DNA of 64,000 bases from Deltaproteobacteria bacterium RIFOXYA12_FULL_58_15 (GTDB taxonomy: Bacteria > Myxococcota > XYA12-FULL-58-9), in assembly GCA_001798605.1 (NCBI GenBank), contig MGST01000120.1:1-64000 (forward strand), given 5' to 3'. Numbering within the stretch: position 1 is the stretch's first letter; the number at the start of each line of letters is the position of its first letter. The translations under genes were made by a program, and so were the position numbers. The notes beneath the pieces are model-generated. The model worked only from the letters and a program-made list of their open reading frames with translations. It did no database searches and had not been told where the DNA came from. Below, in pieces: positions 1 through 7,382 of the stretch.

Positions 1-270
1 CACTTCACACATGATCGATTTGCCGTCAGAAAGCTCGATGGAGACCTGCTCCTCGCGCGCAACCAACTCTTCGACAACCGGGTCGGCGTGCATAACTCCA
101 TCCAACCAACCGCACTGCGCCGCGAAGAAGAAGCCACCGTTGCTGATGTCACGAACGACGCCGTTGAGAACACCAGCGCCGAGGCTGCAAACTGCGGCCC
201 ATTCGACCCCCTGGCGCGGCTCACAACGTGATGTATCAAACGGCTCAACGGTTTTGACTGACTGGTTCAT
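1..270 (-). CDS. PilZ-domain protein, partial (C-terminus beyond left edge)
   Basis: Ninety codons are visible, from an ATG at 268-270 to the window edge. The start has a strong ribosome site, AAGGAG, about six bases upstream. The stretch GVVRDISNGGFFFA at about residues 36-49 matches the DxSxxGxxx part of a PilZ domain, which binds cyclic di-GMP. The next part (a strand reading VSIELSDGKSIMCEV) fits the following PilZ beta strands. The basic RxxxR half of the c-di-GMP motif is not clear: only R20 and R24-like positions precede the domain, so ligand binding is uncertain. Proteins of this kind regulate motility, pili or polysaccharide output in Myxococcota. No partner gene can be judged because the left neighbour is missing. 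Confidence 0.65.
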   Translation of the reverse strand, partial: MNQSVKTVEPFDTSRCEPRQGVEWAAVCSLGAGVLNGVVRDISNGGFFFAAQCGWLDGVMHADPVVEELVAREEQVSIELSDGKSIMCEV

Positions 271-589
271 TCTGGGCTCCTTGTTGATAACTATTTATCG
301 GTCGACCAATCCATAAGTTGCTAAAAAAGAACCCAAATCGACAAACAATCGTGAGTGACCGGCGGCGGCTGGATTGCGGGTGCGGGTTCAAGCTAACTTG
401 TCGAAATTATTGGAATATATCCCAATGCGGTGTCGCCCTTAATCTTGTGGCGGGTGCACAATCGCGCCCAATGGATTTCGTTTGAAGCATTTTGCCGCAG
501 GAGCTTGTTTGACAGTGGTGGAGTAAGAGACGTACTACTTGGAAGTCACAGGTCAGCGTCTTCTCCTTACGGGCAGTGTGCACTCAGCG
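271..589. other. Intergenic region between divergent genes
   Basis: About 320 bases separate the PilZ gene (minus) from the MopE-motif lipoprotein gene (plus), so promoters of both should lie here. The part around 300-420 is AT-richer than its surroundings. I could not pick a -35/-10 pair with acceptable spacing. No convincing small gene, RNA or repeat was seen. Confidence 0.4.
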
Positions 590-595
590 ATGATC

Positions 596-2143
596 ATGCG
601 GGTTTGCATTTGTGTTTATGTTCTCAACCTGGCGATGGGTTGCCTGGGGCGTTCGAGTCATTGGGCAGGCGACGTTGAACGCAGCGACCAATCCATGGGT
701 GACGAGGATGGGGCGACCGTTGGAGACACGACCGGCTCGGGGGATGGTGAGTCCGGAAGCGACATCGACGGAAGCGACATCGACGGGGATTCGGACACAA
801 ACGGCGAGACCGACGACGCGAGCCCCGATTGTTCCGACCTCGATGATGATGGGTACTTGCCAGTCGAGTGCGCGAGCGGTCTGCCTGTGGATTGCGCCGA
901 CAATGACGGTAGTATCCACCCGGGGGCGATTGAAATCTGCGGCAATGGCATCGATGAGGATTGCAGCGGAACCGATGCGAGTTGCACCAATGCCTTGGGA
1001 GGATTGACGGTCACCGAGGACGCCTCGGGTGCCCAGGTTAACAACGACCGTTTTTCCGTGGTCTTCGACGCCGCACAAGGCTTTGCGATGACAGACATTC
1101 GCGTGACCCATGGCTCGAATGCGAACGTCGTCTACGTGGGGAACGAAAAGCCCGAACGCCTGTCTGGTATTTCAATGTATAATAAATGGTTCAGCTGGAG
1201 GACTGACGTTCCCGCGAATGCGCAAGTTGCTGTGGTTGGCCCCGCCGTCGTTCAGCTCAGTGTGAATTGGGGCGCTGGCGGTTCTCCCACGGCTGGTGGT
1301 CAAGGCACCACGCTGACAACCGTGCATGCCGACGGTCGCATTCACCGCGACGAGCGGGTCGATGTCATCGTGGATATTCCGGACGTGGCAACCTGGTTTC
1401 TGTCCTATCTCACCATCGCGTCAGCGGCCTTCACGGATGTACTTTGGGACAACGGGGTGACCTCAGGCCATTACCTCAAGGGCGTTCCGCCCATCTCTGC
1501 CAACGGACAAAACAGCATCACGCCGACGGGCACAGCGAGCGACACCGGTTACCTGTGCGCCTACAACTCGGCCAACGTCGATGTCATCGCGTGGAGCCAT
1601 CACGTGGCCGGAACGACATTTCCTGCGGGATTTCGCTGCAAGGAGACCAACCAGTTCAGCAGCGTGCCTGGTTCACATTCACTGCTACTTAGCAGTGAAT
1701 GGGTGAAGAACAACGCGGTTGCGGCCGGCACCTACGGGGGGCAGGTGCTCACGTTCCTCGACGACTCGGGGGGATGTGACAGGGCGATTGCCTATGCCCA
1801 CGACTTCGCCACTCCAGCGACCTTCGTGGCTTTGGTCGGAGCCGTGTTGACGACAGAGGTCGGGGATGCCGACCACGATGGCTTCAACGAAGGAACCGGT
1901 GCCTACGAATTCTCCGCCCAAGGAGGCGTGGAACTCGCGTTTTCGACGCTCACAACTTCGGCACCAAGCACAACCTTGCGCGTGCATGGGATGGCCTCTG
2001 ATCACGCGCCAACCGTGACGATCGACGGGCTGCCTTTGCAAACCACCGCTGATTATCTCTGGCAGACGGAGACAGATGGTTTTTGGATCCTTCTCAACAA
2101 AACTCTGACCGACCATGCAGTCGTCCGCATTCTCGTGCCGTGA
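596..2143 (+). CDS. Exported protein with MopE-type metal-binding motif
   Basis: A 515-residue protein, probably a surface lipoprotein. The N-terminus is a short hydrophobic signal with a possible lipobox AMGC at Cys16. An acidic Asp/Gly/Ser-rich linker follows (residues 26-78, with repeated SDIDG). Residues 79-130 hold one Cys/Asp motif (DLDDDGY, VDCADNDGSIHPGA, ICGNGIDEDCSG) of the putative metal-binding type named after the Methylococcus copper-binding protein MopE, common in Myxococcota. The remaining 380 residues are beta-rich without a family I recognise. ATG at 590 (two codons upstream) is an equal alternative start; neither has a strong ribosome site. Function is unknown: metal or calcium binding at the cell surface is inferred from the motif only. 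Confidence 0.75.
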   Translation: MRVCICVYVLNLAMGCLGRSSHWAGDVERSDQSMGDEDGATVGDTTGSGDGESGSDIDGSDIDGDSDTNGETDDASPDCSDLDDDGYLPVECASGLPVDCADNDGSIHPGAIEICGNGIDEDCSGTDASCTNALGGLTVTEDASGAQVNNDRFSVVFDAAQGFAMTDIRVTHGSNANVVYVGNEKPERLSGISMYNKWFSWRTDVPANAQVAVVGPAVVQLSVNWGAGGSPTAGGQGTTLTTVHADGRIHRDERVDVIVDIPDVATWFLSYLTIASAAFTDVLWDNGVTSGHYLKGVPPISANGQNSITPTGTASDTGYLCAYNSANVDVIAWSHHVAGTTFPAGFRCKETNQFSSVPGSHSLLLSSEWVKNNAVAAGTYGGQVLTFLDDSGGCDRAIAYAHDFATPATFVALVGAVLTTEVGDADHDGFNEGTGAYEFSAQGGVELAFSTLTTSAPSTTLRVHGMASDHAPTVTIDGLPLQTTADYLWQTETDGFWILLNKTLTDHAVVRILVP

Positions 2144-2150
2144 TTCACCG

Positions 2151-2519
2151 TCAAATGCGCACTACAATAGTACAATAGTTGGCGACGCAGAGCGGGACTC
2201 GAACCCCACCGGCGCAGTTGCTCGTTCGGGTTTTCGAGAGAGACGTGACGTCGAGCGCCTCGTCAGTGGCAAACGAATCATCGAAATCGACTCTATCACC
2301 AAAATCAGAATCACCGCCGTGGGCACCATCGAACCCGATCGGTGGATCGCCCCCAGGTTCTCCGTCCCCACCAATGTCGCCATGTGGGGCACCATCAAGA
2401 ATGGCTTGACCCGTGTCTGCTTGATTTTCCAACGTGATTGTCGGCCCGATCGTCCCGTGGCAACCCGTGGCAAGCGTTGTGGCCGTTCCAAGAAGCCATT
2501 GGGAACTCCAAATTCTCAT
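2151..2519 (-). CDS. Small putative Gly/Asp-rich lipoprotein
   Basis: A 122-residue reading frame starting with ATG at 2517-2519. It opens with a signal-like stretch ending in a lipobox-like LATGC at about residue 20. A Gly/Asp/Pro-rich segment follows (HGDIGGDGEPGGDPP and similar), of a type seen in other exported proteins of this window (6183-6587, 60982-62043). No ribosome site is clear, and the last 35 residues look less natural. It is convergent with the MopE-motif gene, seven bases away. No function can be given. It may be a remnant rather than a working gene. Confidence 0.4.
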   Translation of the reverse strand: MRIWSSQWLLGTATTLATGCHGTIGPTITLENQADTGQAILDGAPHGDIGGDGEPGGDPPIGFDGAHGGDSDFGDRVDFDDSFATDEALDVTSLSKTRTSNCAGGVRVPLCVANYCTIVVRI

Positions 2520-2884
2520 GACACGCGTCGCTTTTCGCAAGCATGACGGTGAAGACCCTTGCGCAACCGGCCAACGGAAAGAAGGCATACTTATGCGTAA
2601 CATGCTTCGGCTGGTATTGACGAGTGGTTGCGTGGTTGGTTGCGTGGTTGCGTGGTTGCGTGGTTGCGTGGTTGCGTGGTTGCGTTCTGGAGTTCTGGAG
2701 TCTCTTCGAGCAGGAAGTCGGAGAGGCAGCCCGACGGCTCTCATACGACATGAGGAACCGATGCTGCGACGGCAAGGTTGCATCTCGGCCGCCTCCACAC
2801 TCAGCGGGAGAACTTGGAAAGGTGCGGCACTCACTCTCGGGAATGGACCGACCCCTGCGGGGGTTATCGATCCAGAGGTCTACC
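2520..2884. other. Intergenic region upstream of HEAT-repeat gene
   Basis: About 365 bases with no supportable gene. It contains the octamer tandem repeat. Reading frames cross it on both strands, but their translations are low-complexity products of the repeat (for example alternating NHATTQPR) and are not credible proteins. Confidence 0.5.
2624..2683. repeat. Octamer tandem repeat GTGGTTGC
   Basis: The unit GTGGTTGC occurs at 2624-2631 and five times head to tail at 2644-2683. A 12-base variant (GTGGTTGGTTGC) lies between them at 2632-2643. It is in the non-coding region 200 bases upstream of the HEAT-repeat gene. Because eight is not a multiple of three, copy-number change would shift any frame running through it. 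It has no spacers and is not CRISPR. Confidence 0.9.
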
Positions 2885-3547
2885 ATGGAATTCACGTTCA
2901 AGAAGAAGCTGCTCGCATATTTGAGCGGCGCGGCGTTGAGCTTGACAGCGGGCACCGCGACCGCACGACTCGAGTTGGATGCGATCCCTGAGTCGGTCAT
3001 CGAAGATCTTCTAGACGATTTGGAAAAGGAGAGGTGGCGTGCTCCAGACATGTCATGCTTGATGAATCTGTTGGCGACCGACTCGCGCCGTCAGGTAAAA
3101 AGTCGGGTACTTGAGTTCTTCGCCGCACCCATTATCCAACGACCTCTCGACAATACGGAGCAGGTTTTTCGTTGTCTGGCGGAAGACAATGATCGAGTCG
3201 TACGTCGTGCAGCGGCGGAGGCCATCAGCAGGTGGTTGGCGACCGAGGGTGGGCTGAACCGCCTGCGCTTTACCAGCGAATGGTCACTCTCGGACGAGCC
3301 ACGGTTACGCGAAGCCATTGCCCGATCCCTGGCCGGACCCGTGACAATTGTCGGTGTCGATCTGCTGCTCGAACATCTCGCCAAAGATCCCGTCCATGCT
3401 GTGCGTTGTGCCACAGCACGTGCGGCCGAGAGTCGCTTCGAAGAGAACCCAGCAGCTTACGAAAATGTCCTCCGACGCTTGGCCTCGGACTCAGATCGTC
3501 GAGTTCGTAAGTCGGCCCGACGCGCCGTGACCCGGAGAATGTGCTGA
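2885..3547 (+). CDS. Exported HEAT-repeat protein
   Basis: A 220-residue protein. The ATG at 2885 has a GAGG ribosome site about seven bases upstream and begins a classical signal peptide (basic FKKK, hydrophobic core, TATA cleavage region). From about residue 45 the protein is built of alpha-helical repeats with the HEAT/PBS-lyase pattern, for example DNDRVVRRAAAEAISRW and SDRRVRKSARRAV, in which Asp and Arg recur at fixed positions. Such repeats form a right-handed solenoid for protein contacts. With a signal peptide it should act in the periplasm or outside. An upstream in-frame ATG at 2843 would bury the signal peptide, so it is not preferred. Partners are not evident. Confidence 0.7.
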   Translation: MEFTFKKKLLAYLSGAALSLTAGTATARLELDAIPESVIEDLLDDLEKERWRAPDMSCLMNLLATDSRRQVKSRVLEFFAAPIIQRPLDNTEQVFRCLAEDNDRVVRRAAAEAISRWLATEGGLNRLRFTSEWSLSDEPRLREAIARSLAGPVTIVGVDLLLEHLAKDPVHAVRCATARAAESRFEENPAAYENVLRRLASDSDRRVRKSARRAVTRRMC

Positions 3548-3690
3548 ACACCCACGCCCTGTGCCATGGGAGACAATTCCAAGCGCAGCGCCGTCTCATC
3601 TTGCGGCCAAGCAAACCATGCTCCTAGACCGGCTGGATGCAGCTACTGAGGTTCAGGACATGGCATTCTCTGGCTCGGGTCTTCATCTCC

Positions 3691-3987
3691 TCAAGGGCAA
3701 GCTCGCGGCATTTTGGGCCTTGAAGGTGGCGCGGTGGGTCGAGATGCAGCCAATGGGGGCCAAACCAACTGGCCTGCCAGGTAACCAAGCCGCAAACGAA
3801 ACGCCGGAGCTGGTGAGATCGACAGGTCATCAACGAGCGATATTCTCGTTCCCTCATCTCCAGGGATGGCCGTATCATTCAGGCTGGCAAAAACAACGGA
3901 TGCCTCGATGTCTGCTTCGACACCAGCCACAGCTTCACTCGCAGCGAGGACAAACAGCATCGGGAAATATCTTCCAAGAGTTTTCAC
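3691..3987 (-). pseudogene. Truncated outer-membrane-protein-like gene
   Basis: GTG at 3985-3987 has an excellent GGAGG ribosome site five bases upstream. It starts a good signal peptide (MKTLGRYFPMLFVLAASEAVAG). The next 50 residues (VEADIEASVVFASLNDTAIP, then GTRISLVDDLSISPAPAFRL, RLGY) read like the first beta strands of an outer-membrane barrel. After RLGY the frame turns into a Pro/Arg-rich tail and stops near residue 98, far short of a barrel. None of the other frames downstream restores a convincing barrel. I read this as a gene broken by frameshift or deletion. A short functional exported peptide cannot be excluded. Confidence 0.45.
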
Positions 3988-4245
3988 AATCACCTCCTAG
4001 TCAGATCGCCGGCCGAATGTTCAGCTCTGCGCGAAGCATCCTTCGTTCCACTCGACTTATTGAGCAAAGGTCTCTTCAATGCAATGAAGGTGAGCAAGAG
4101 AACTCCCAACCAGATAGGTGTGCGCTGTTGGTGGCAATTGCATCCGCTCACCAACGATGTCAACGCCGGTTCGGTATCGCTGGGGTGGAAGGAGATGGGA
4201 ATGTGGGAAACCCGGGATCTGAACCATGCGCCAACCAGCTCGCCT
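3988..4245. other. Non-coding stretch between gene remnants
   Basis: Between the truncated outer-membrane-like gene and the SGNH remnant no credible gene was found. Long plus- and minus-strand reading frames cross it, but their translations have no domain character or ribosome site. Confidence 0.35.
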
Positions 4246-4612
4246 CTATCCTGCATCAGGCGTGCCGAAGATCGTTTGTATCTCTGAGACTCCAGTTTCA
4301 ATCTCGTAGAGTTGATGAGGATCGCTGATGTTGCCGCAATCGACCTCATCGACGATGGCAAGCGCACCAAAGGGTGGTCCCGCATCGTCTGTTTGTGCCC
4401 AAGGATGTGAGGTAGGCGTTTGGAACGATGCTCTCGACGCCCACATTCGGCACATTTGAGATGACCACGGAGCAAGGGGTCGACGAAATACTCAGGGCGT
4501 CGAGGGCGCCAGTTATGGTCAACCGTTCGACTGAGGTGCTCGTACTGGTAATGTCACCAAAGACCTGCGGGCGACAATAACGTCCCAATCAACGCCACGC
4601 AGCCGATCCGCG
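4246..4612 (-). pseudogene. Frameshifted SGNH/GDSL hydrolase remnant
   Basis: Pieces of one protein occur in three frames read leftwards. Near 4610-4570 a piece reads ENADRLRGVDWDVIVA. Near 4540-4400 a second frame reads ALDALSISSTPCSVVISNVPNVGVESIVPN. Near 4385-4250 a third frame reads GPPFGALAIVDEVDCGN and ends in a stop. The order and wording (D-V-I-V before an expected GNND, then V-V-I-S-N-V-P-N-V) fit the middle and end of an SGNH/GDSL lipase. At least two frame changes are needed. The nucleophile GDS block and N-terminus are missing. A decayed gene is more likely than sequencing error, because neighbouring minus-strand genes are also broken. Confidence 0.4.
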
Positions 4613-4835
4613 TTTTCAACCCCAACCCTAACCATTTAACCCATGTTTTCAAAACAACTCCGTCGTCGGGCCGTAGCATTGCGGCAAGAGAACGTCCACA
4701 AGTTAATCATTCCTCGGCAAATTGGGAACCAAGTCGCAGCGAGTATTGTGTGGAGACGGCGTGTGCGCAATCATTGCTTGACGAAGCGCGCCGAGAAGGA
4801 TTTACGCAGGGTCGGCGAATCTTCGGGGGAGTACT

Positions 4836-5864
4836 GTGTTGGTGCTCAGCCATCCCATGCAAAATGCCGTGCTCCGCTGTTGTTGTATTGCAGCCATCCT
4901 CTTTGCTGCTGGTGATTCCGGTGCGTGGGTCTGCTCCCGCGCATTGTCCGCGAAGAAGCTCGAAGCTGGTGCATCCCTCTCTTGGTTCAAACGAGATCTG
5001 ACATTTGCTTTCCATACAACAGGCACGACGGACCTGTCCGGGCAAACTGAGGAGGACGTCCTCGCGTCAGCATTTGCCGTCTGGGCCGGAGTGTCGTCGT
5101 GTTCGGCACCTGCTGAAGTGTCCGACCTCACATTCACTGCAGAGCCGAACCGCGTAGACAAGGATCCTGTGGGTTTCAACTTCCTCAATCCTGGAGCCAA
5201 TCAGAATCTTCTCATCTTCAGAGACACGGGCTGGATCCATCCCGATGGCATCATTGCCCTGACAACGACCACCTATGTCACTCAAACCGGCGAGATCATT
5301 GATGCCGATATCGAGTTCAACTCCCAGGGTTTTCTGTTCGGAGATCTCGAAGACTGTTGTCCTAACTGCAATGGCAATATCGGCGATGACCCCGACGCCG
5401 AATGTCTGTTCATCGACCTTGCGAACACGGCCGTGCATGAGATCGGTCACATCGTTGGGCTCGGTCACCCCGATGAATGGCCAGAGATTGATCCGCTGTG
5501 CGAGACAGAATCCACAATGTGTTCAACCGCGCAACTCGGGGATGTCGACAAGCGCACCCTTTCCTGTGACGACCGCGACGCTATCGTGTTCAAGTATCCC
5601 GCGGGCGCGCCGAACGGCTATGCCTTGCAGCCGGTCTGCGCTGATGGGTTGGAGGCATGCGGATCTTGCACGGGGCCTATTTGCACCGCGTGGAGTGACC
5701 TAGGATTTTGCGCTCCGCCCACGCCCTTGGTCAACGACATGCGCATCAGGGATGTTACTCCTATCGTCGGATCAGGATGTGTCGAGGCACATCCTGCGTC
5801 TGGCGCTTTCCTTGCGGGGTTGGGAATCCTCATCGTGTTGAGCAGGTGTAGACGCCGAGCATGA
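4836..5864 (+). CDS. Matrixin-like zinc metalloprotease with MYXO-CTERM-like tail
   Basis: A 342-residue exported protein. The zinc site HEIGHIVGLGH (residues 201-211) is the HExxHxxGxxH motif of metzincins. TMCS at 227-230 supplies the Met-turn, and the fold before it (DADIEFN at about 156-162) is matrixin-like. After the catalytic domain comes a Cys-rich region and then a C-terminal sorting tail (312-342): GSGC, a hydrophobic span and RCRRRA. That is the MYXO-CTERM plan, in which a Cys-containing signal is processed to anchor the protein at the outer membrane. GTG at 4836 has a GGGGGAG ribosome site; ATG at 4857 also leaves a full signal peptide. A secreted or surface protease role is likely. 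The substrate is unknown. Confidence 0.85.
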   Translation: MLVLSHPMQNAVLRCCCIAAILFAAGDSGAWVCSRALSAKKLEAGASLSWFKRDLTFAFHTTGTTDLSGQTEEDVLASAFAVWAGVSSCSAPAEVSDLTFTAEPNRVDKDPVGFNFLNPGANQNLLIFRDTGWIHPDGIIALTTTTYVTQTGEIIDADIEFNSQGFLFGDLEDCCPNCNGNIGDDPDAECLFIDLANTAVHEIGHIVGLGHPDEWPEIDPLCETESTMCSTAQLGDVDKRTLSCDDRDAIVFKYPAGAPNGYALQPVCADGLEACGSCTGPICTAWSDLGFCAPPTPLVNDMRIRDVTPIVGSGCVEAHPASGAFLAGLGILIVLSRCRRRA

Positions 5865-5886
5865 ATGGAAAATCGATCTGTGCGCC

Positions 5887-6069
5887 TCAATTTGCCACCA
5901 TGGTCGGTACTTCCTGCCACGCCATGTCGTCTCCCAGCTGCCCCGACGCACTGTTTCCCCAGCACCAGAGTGTGCCGTCGGTAGCGCGACCACAGGTGAA
6001 ATTGTCACCGGCGGTGACCTGCGAGGGTTGCATTGTTGGGACCGCGAACGTTCCCTTGCTTTGCTCCAC
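5887..6069 (-). pseudogene. RCC1-repeat gene fragment
   Basis: Sixty codons encode one clear RCC1-type repeat: QVTAGDNFTCGRATDGTLWC, then WGNSASGQLGDD. This is the common pattern Q-V-S-A-G-x-x-H-T-C...D-G-x-W-C-W-G-x-N-x-x-G-Q-L-G of beta-propeller proteins that abound in Myxococcota. A real RCC1 protein has about seven such repeats and a signal peptide. Here a single repeat is left, with no start region or upstream continuation. It is taken as a remnant of a lost surface protein. Confidence 0.55.
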
Positions 6070-6182
6070 AAGGTCCGTCGAGAGATTTCTGCGGCGTTTT
6101 GCCTCGACAGAAGATACTATTGGAAACGTGCTGCAAGAACTTCGGGTGCGACGGCGCGTTCATTCAGAGAAGGAAGCTCCTG

Positions 6183-6587
6183 ATGGCTCTGTTTGACCCC
6201 CTTGAGGCACATCCCCCCGTTCCCTTTGCGCTCTTTGCGCTCTGTTCGCTAAGGTCTGAGTGGCTGCACGGGATGGCCGCTGCGCTCGAATGTGAGCCCC
6301 CAGTGGATCCGTTGGACGATGGGGGACCTTTTTCTGGCGATGGCGGGCCCCCTTCAGGCGATGGGGATTCACCGGTGACGAGAGACGATGGCGCGTCGCC
6401 GAATCACGTTAGCATCACCGGCGGCTGCCGCTGCAGCACTGTCGGCGCAGGACCTGACGGCCTCTTGGGTTGGCTCGTGCTCTTCGCCATTGCGAGAGCT
6501 CTAGGCCAGACAGTATCGAGGCATGGATTTCTTACTTGGAGAAGTCACGCAGACGGCAAGACTCCTCAGGGGGAGAGAATGCGATGA
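6183..6587 (+). CDS. Small exported protein with MYXO-CTERM-like tail
   Basis: A 134-residue protein. The ATG at 6183 has an AAGGAAG ribosome site about eight bases upstream. A hydrophobic region at 12-34 may be a signal. A Gly/Asp/Pro-rich linker follows (36-72, with GDGGPPSGDGDSP). At 80-105 there is GGCRCSTVGAGPDG followed by a hydrophobic span, which resembles a MYXO-CTERM tail, although 25 more residues follow it. Its last codons overlap the next gene by four bases (ATGA at 6584), so the two are translationally coupled. That supports it being real. Function unknown. Confidence 0.5.
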   Translation: MALFDPLEAHPPVPFALFALCSLRSEWLHGMAAALECEPPVDPLDDGGPFSGDGGPPSGDGDSPVTRDDGASPNHVSITGGCRCSTVGAGPDGLLGWLVLFAIARALGQTVSRHGFLTWRSHADGKTPQGERMR

Positions 6588-7351
6588 AATCATCTCGTGT
6601 GGCATGGGTCATGTTTGTTATCGCCGCGGCCACGATGGCCGGAAGTGCCTACGTCTTCTTCCACGATTTTCCGGCGGTCGTTGCAGTTACAGGCGGGCGG
6701 GGTGAGGTTGAAGCCACACAGTTGCTGCATCACGTTTTTCCCATAATCAGTGACGTCGGCATCATCTGCGCCATGCTCTGGGCAGTCGCGGGCTACGCCC
6801 TCAGACGCGATCGACCATGGGTCGCTGGAGTCGTCGGGGCCGCATTGATGACGGGTCTGATGGCAGGCTTCATGCCGATCCCTCCCACGGCCAGCCGCGG
6901 GGTGTTCCCCTCCTCGCTGTTTTCAGTGCTCTTGCCGTGTGTGCTCGGGTACGTGCTCGCCACCAGAGCTGGACTGCGATCGGGTTGGAAGCTGACGCTA
7001 CTCGGTTTGGCCACAGCCTGGGCGGGTCAGCTCTCTTTTATGATGGGGATCGCCAGCACCCACCGAATCATGACTGAGCGAGGCATCGTATTTCTCTACT
7101 CCCAAAGAGTGCAATGGCTGTTGCTCGTCGGTTGGTTCGTGGTTCTGGTGGGGTTGCATGCCAAAAGGCGTTGGGCGCTCTCTGGTGGCGTTGGCCTCGG
7201 CCTGGCGAGCGTCGTCCTCGGCACTCCGATGGGGATCATCGATGCCATCGCCCTCGGCCGTTTCTCACTGTTCGGCGTGGCACCGATTTGGGCGGCGGTG
7301 ATGGTGGTGGTTTTTTTTCGCGTTCGCAGTGCAGCAATCTGGGCGGCCTAG
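6584..7351 (+). CDS. Multipass integral membrane protein
   Basis: A 255-residue protein with about eight predicted membrane spans, starting from an N-terminal anchor at about residues 6-26 and ending in WAAVMVVVFF. The ATG at 6584 is preceded by GGGGGAG. It overlaps the stop of the upstream gene in an ATGA junction, so it is coupled to it. Loops are short, and I saw no conserved charged or catalytic motif. The arrangement resembles small DUF-type membrane proteins. I do not recognise the family, and a transport role would be a guess. It ends 31 bases from the convergent M19-peptidase gene. Confidence 0.7.
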   Translation: MKSSRVAWVMFVIAAATMAGSAYVFFHDFPAVVAVTGGRGEVEATQLLHHVFPIISDVGIICAMLWAVAGYALRRDRPWVAGVVGAALMTGLMAGFMPIPPTASRGVFPSSLFSVLLPCVLGYVLATRAGLRSGWKLTLLGLATAWAGQLSFMMGIASTHRIMTERGIVFLYSQRVQWLLLVGWFVVLVGLHAKRRWALSGGVGLGLASVVLGTPMGIIDAIALGRFSLFGVAPIWAAVMVVVFFRVRSAAIWAA

Positions 7352-7382
7352 GGTCGAGGTCCTGCGGATTGTTCGGGAATAA

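Noticed and set aside
584-1111. Minus-strand frames opposite the MopE-motif gene
   Set aside because: Their translations mirror the Asp/Gly-rich coding sequence on the plus strand, and they lack starts and domains.
2175-2215. tRNA-like T-arm on the minus strand (GGTTCGAGTCCCGC)
   Set aside because: The stem does not pair over five bases, and no anticodon or acceptor arm could be found upstream. It is probably chance.
2624-2683. CRISPR array
   Set aside because: The repeats are eight bases long and directly adjoining, without spacers, and no cas genes are present.
3561-4328. 255-codon plus-strand reading frame
   Set aside because: No ribosome site, no domain character, and it runs antisense to better-supported remnants on the minus strand.
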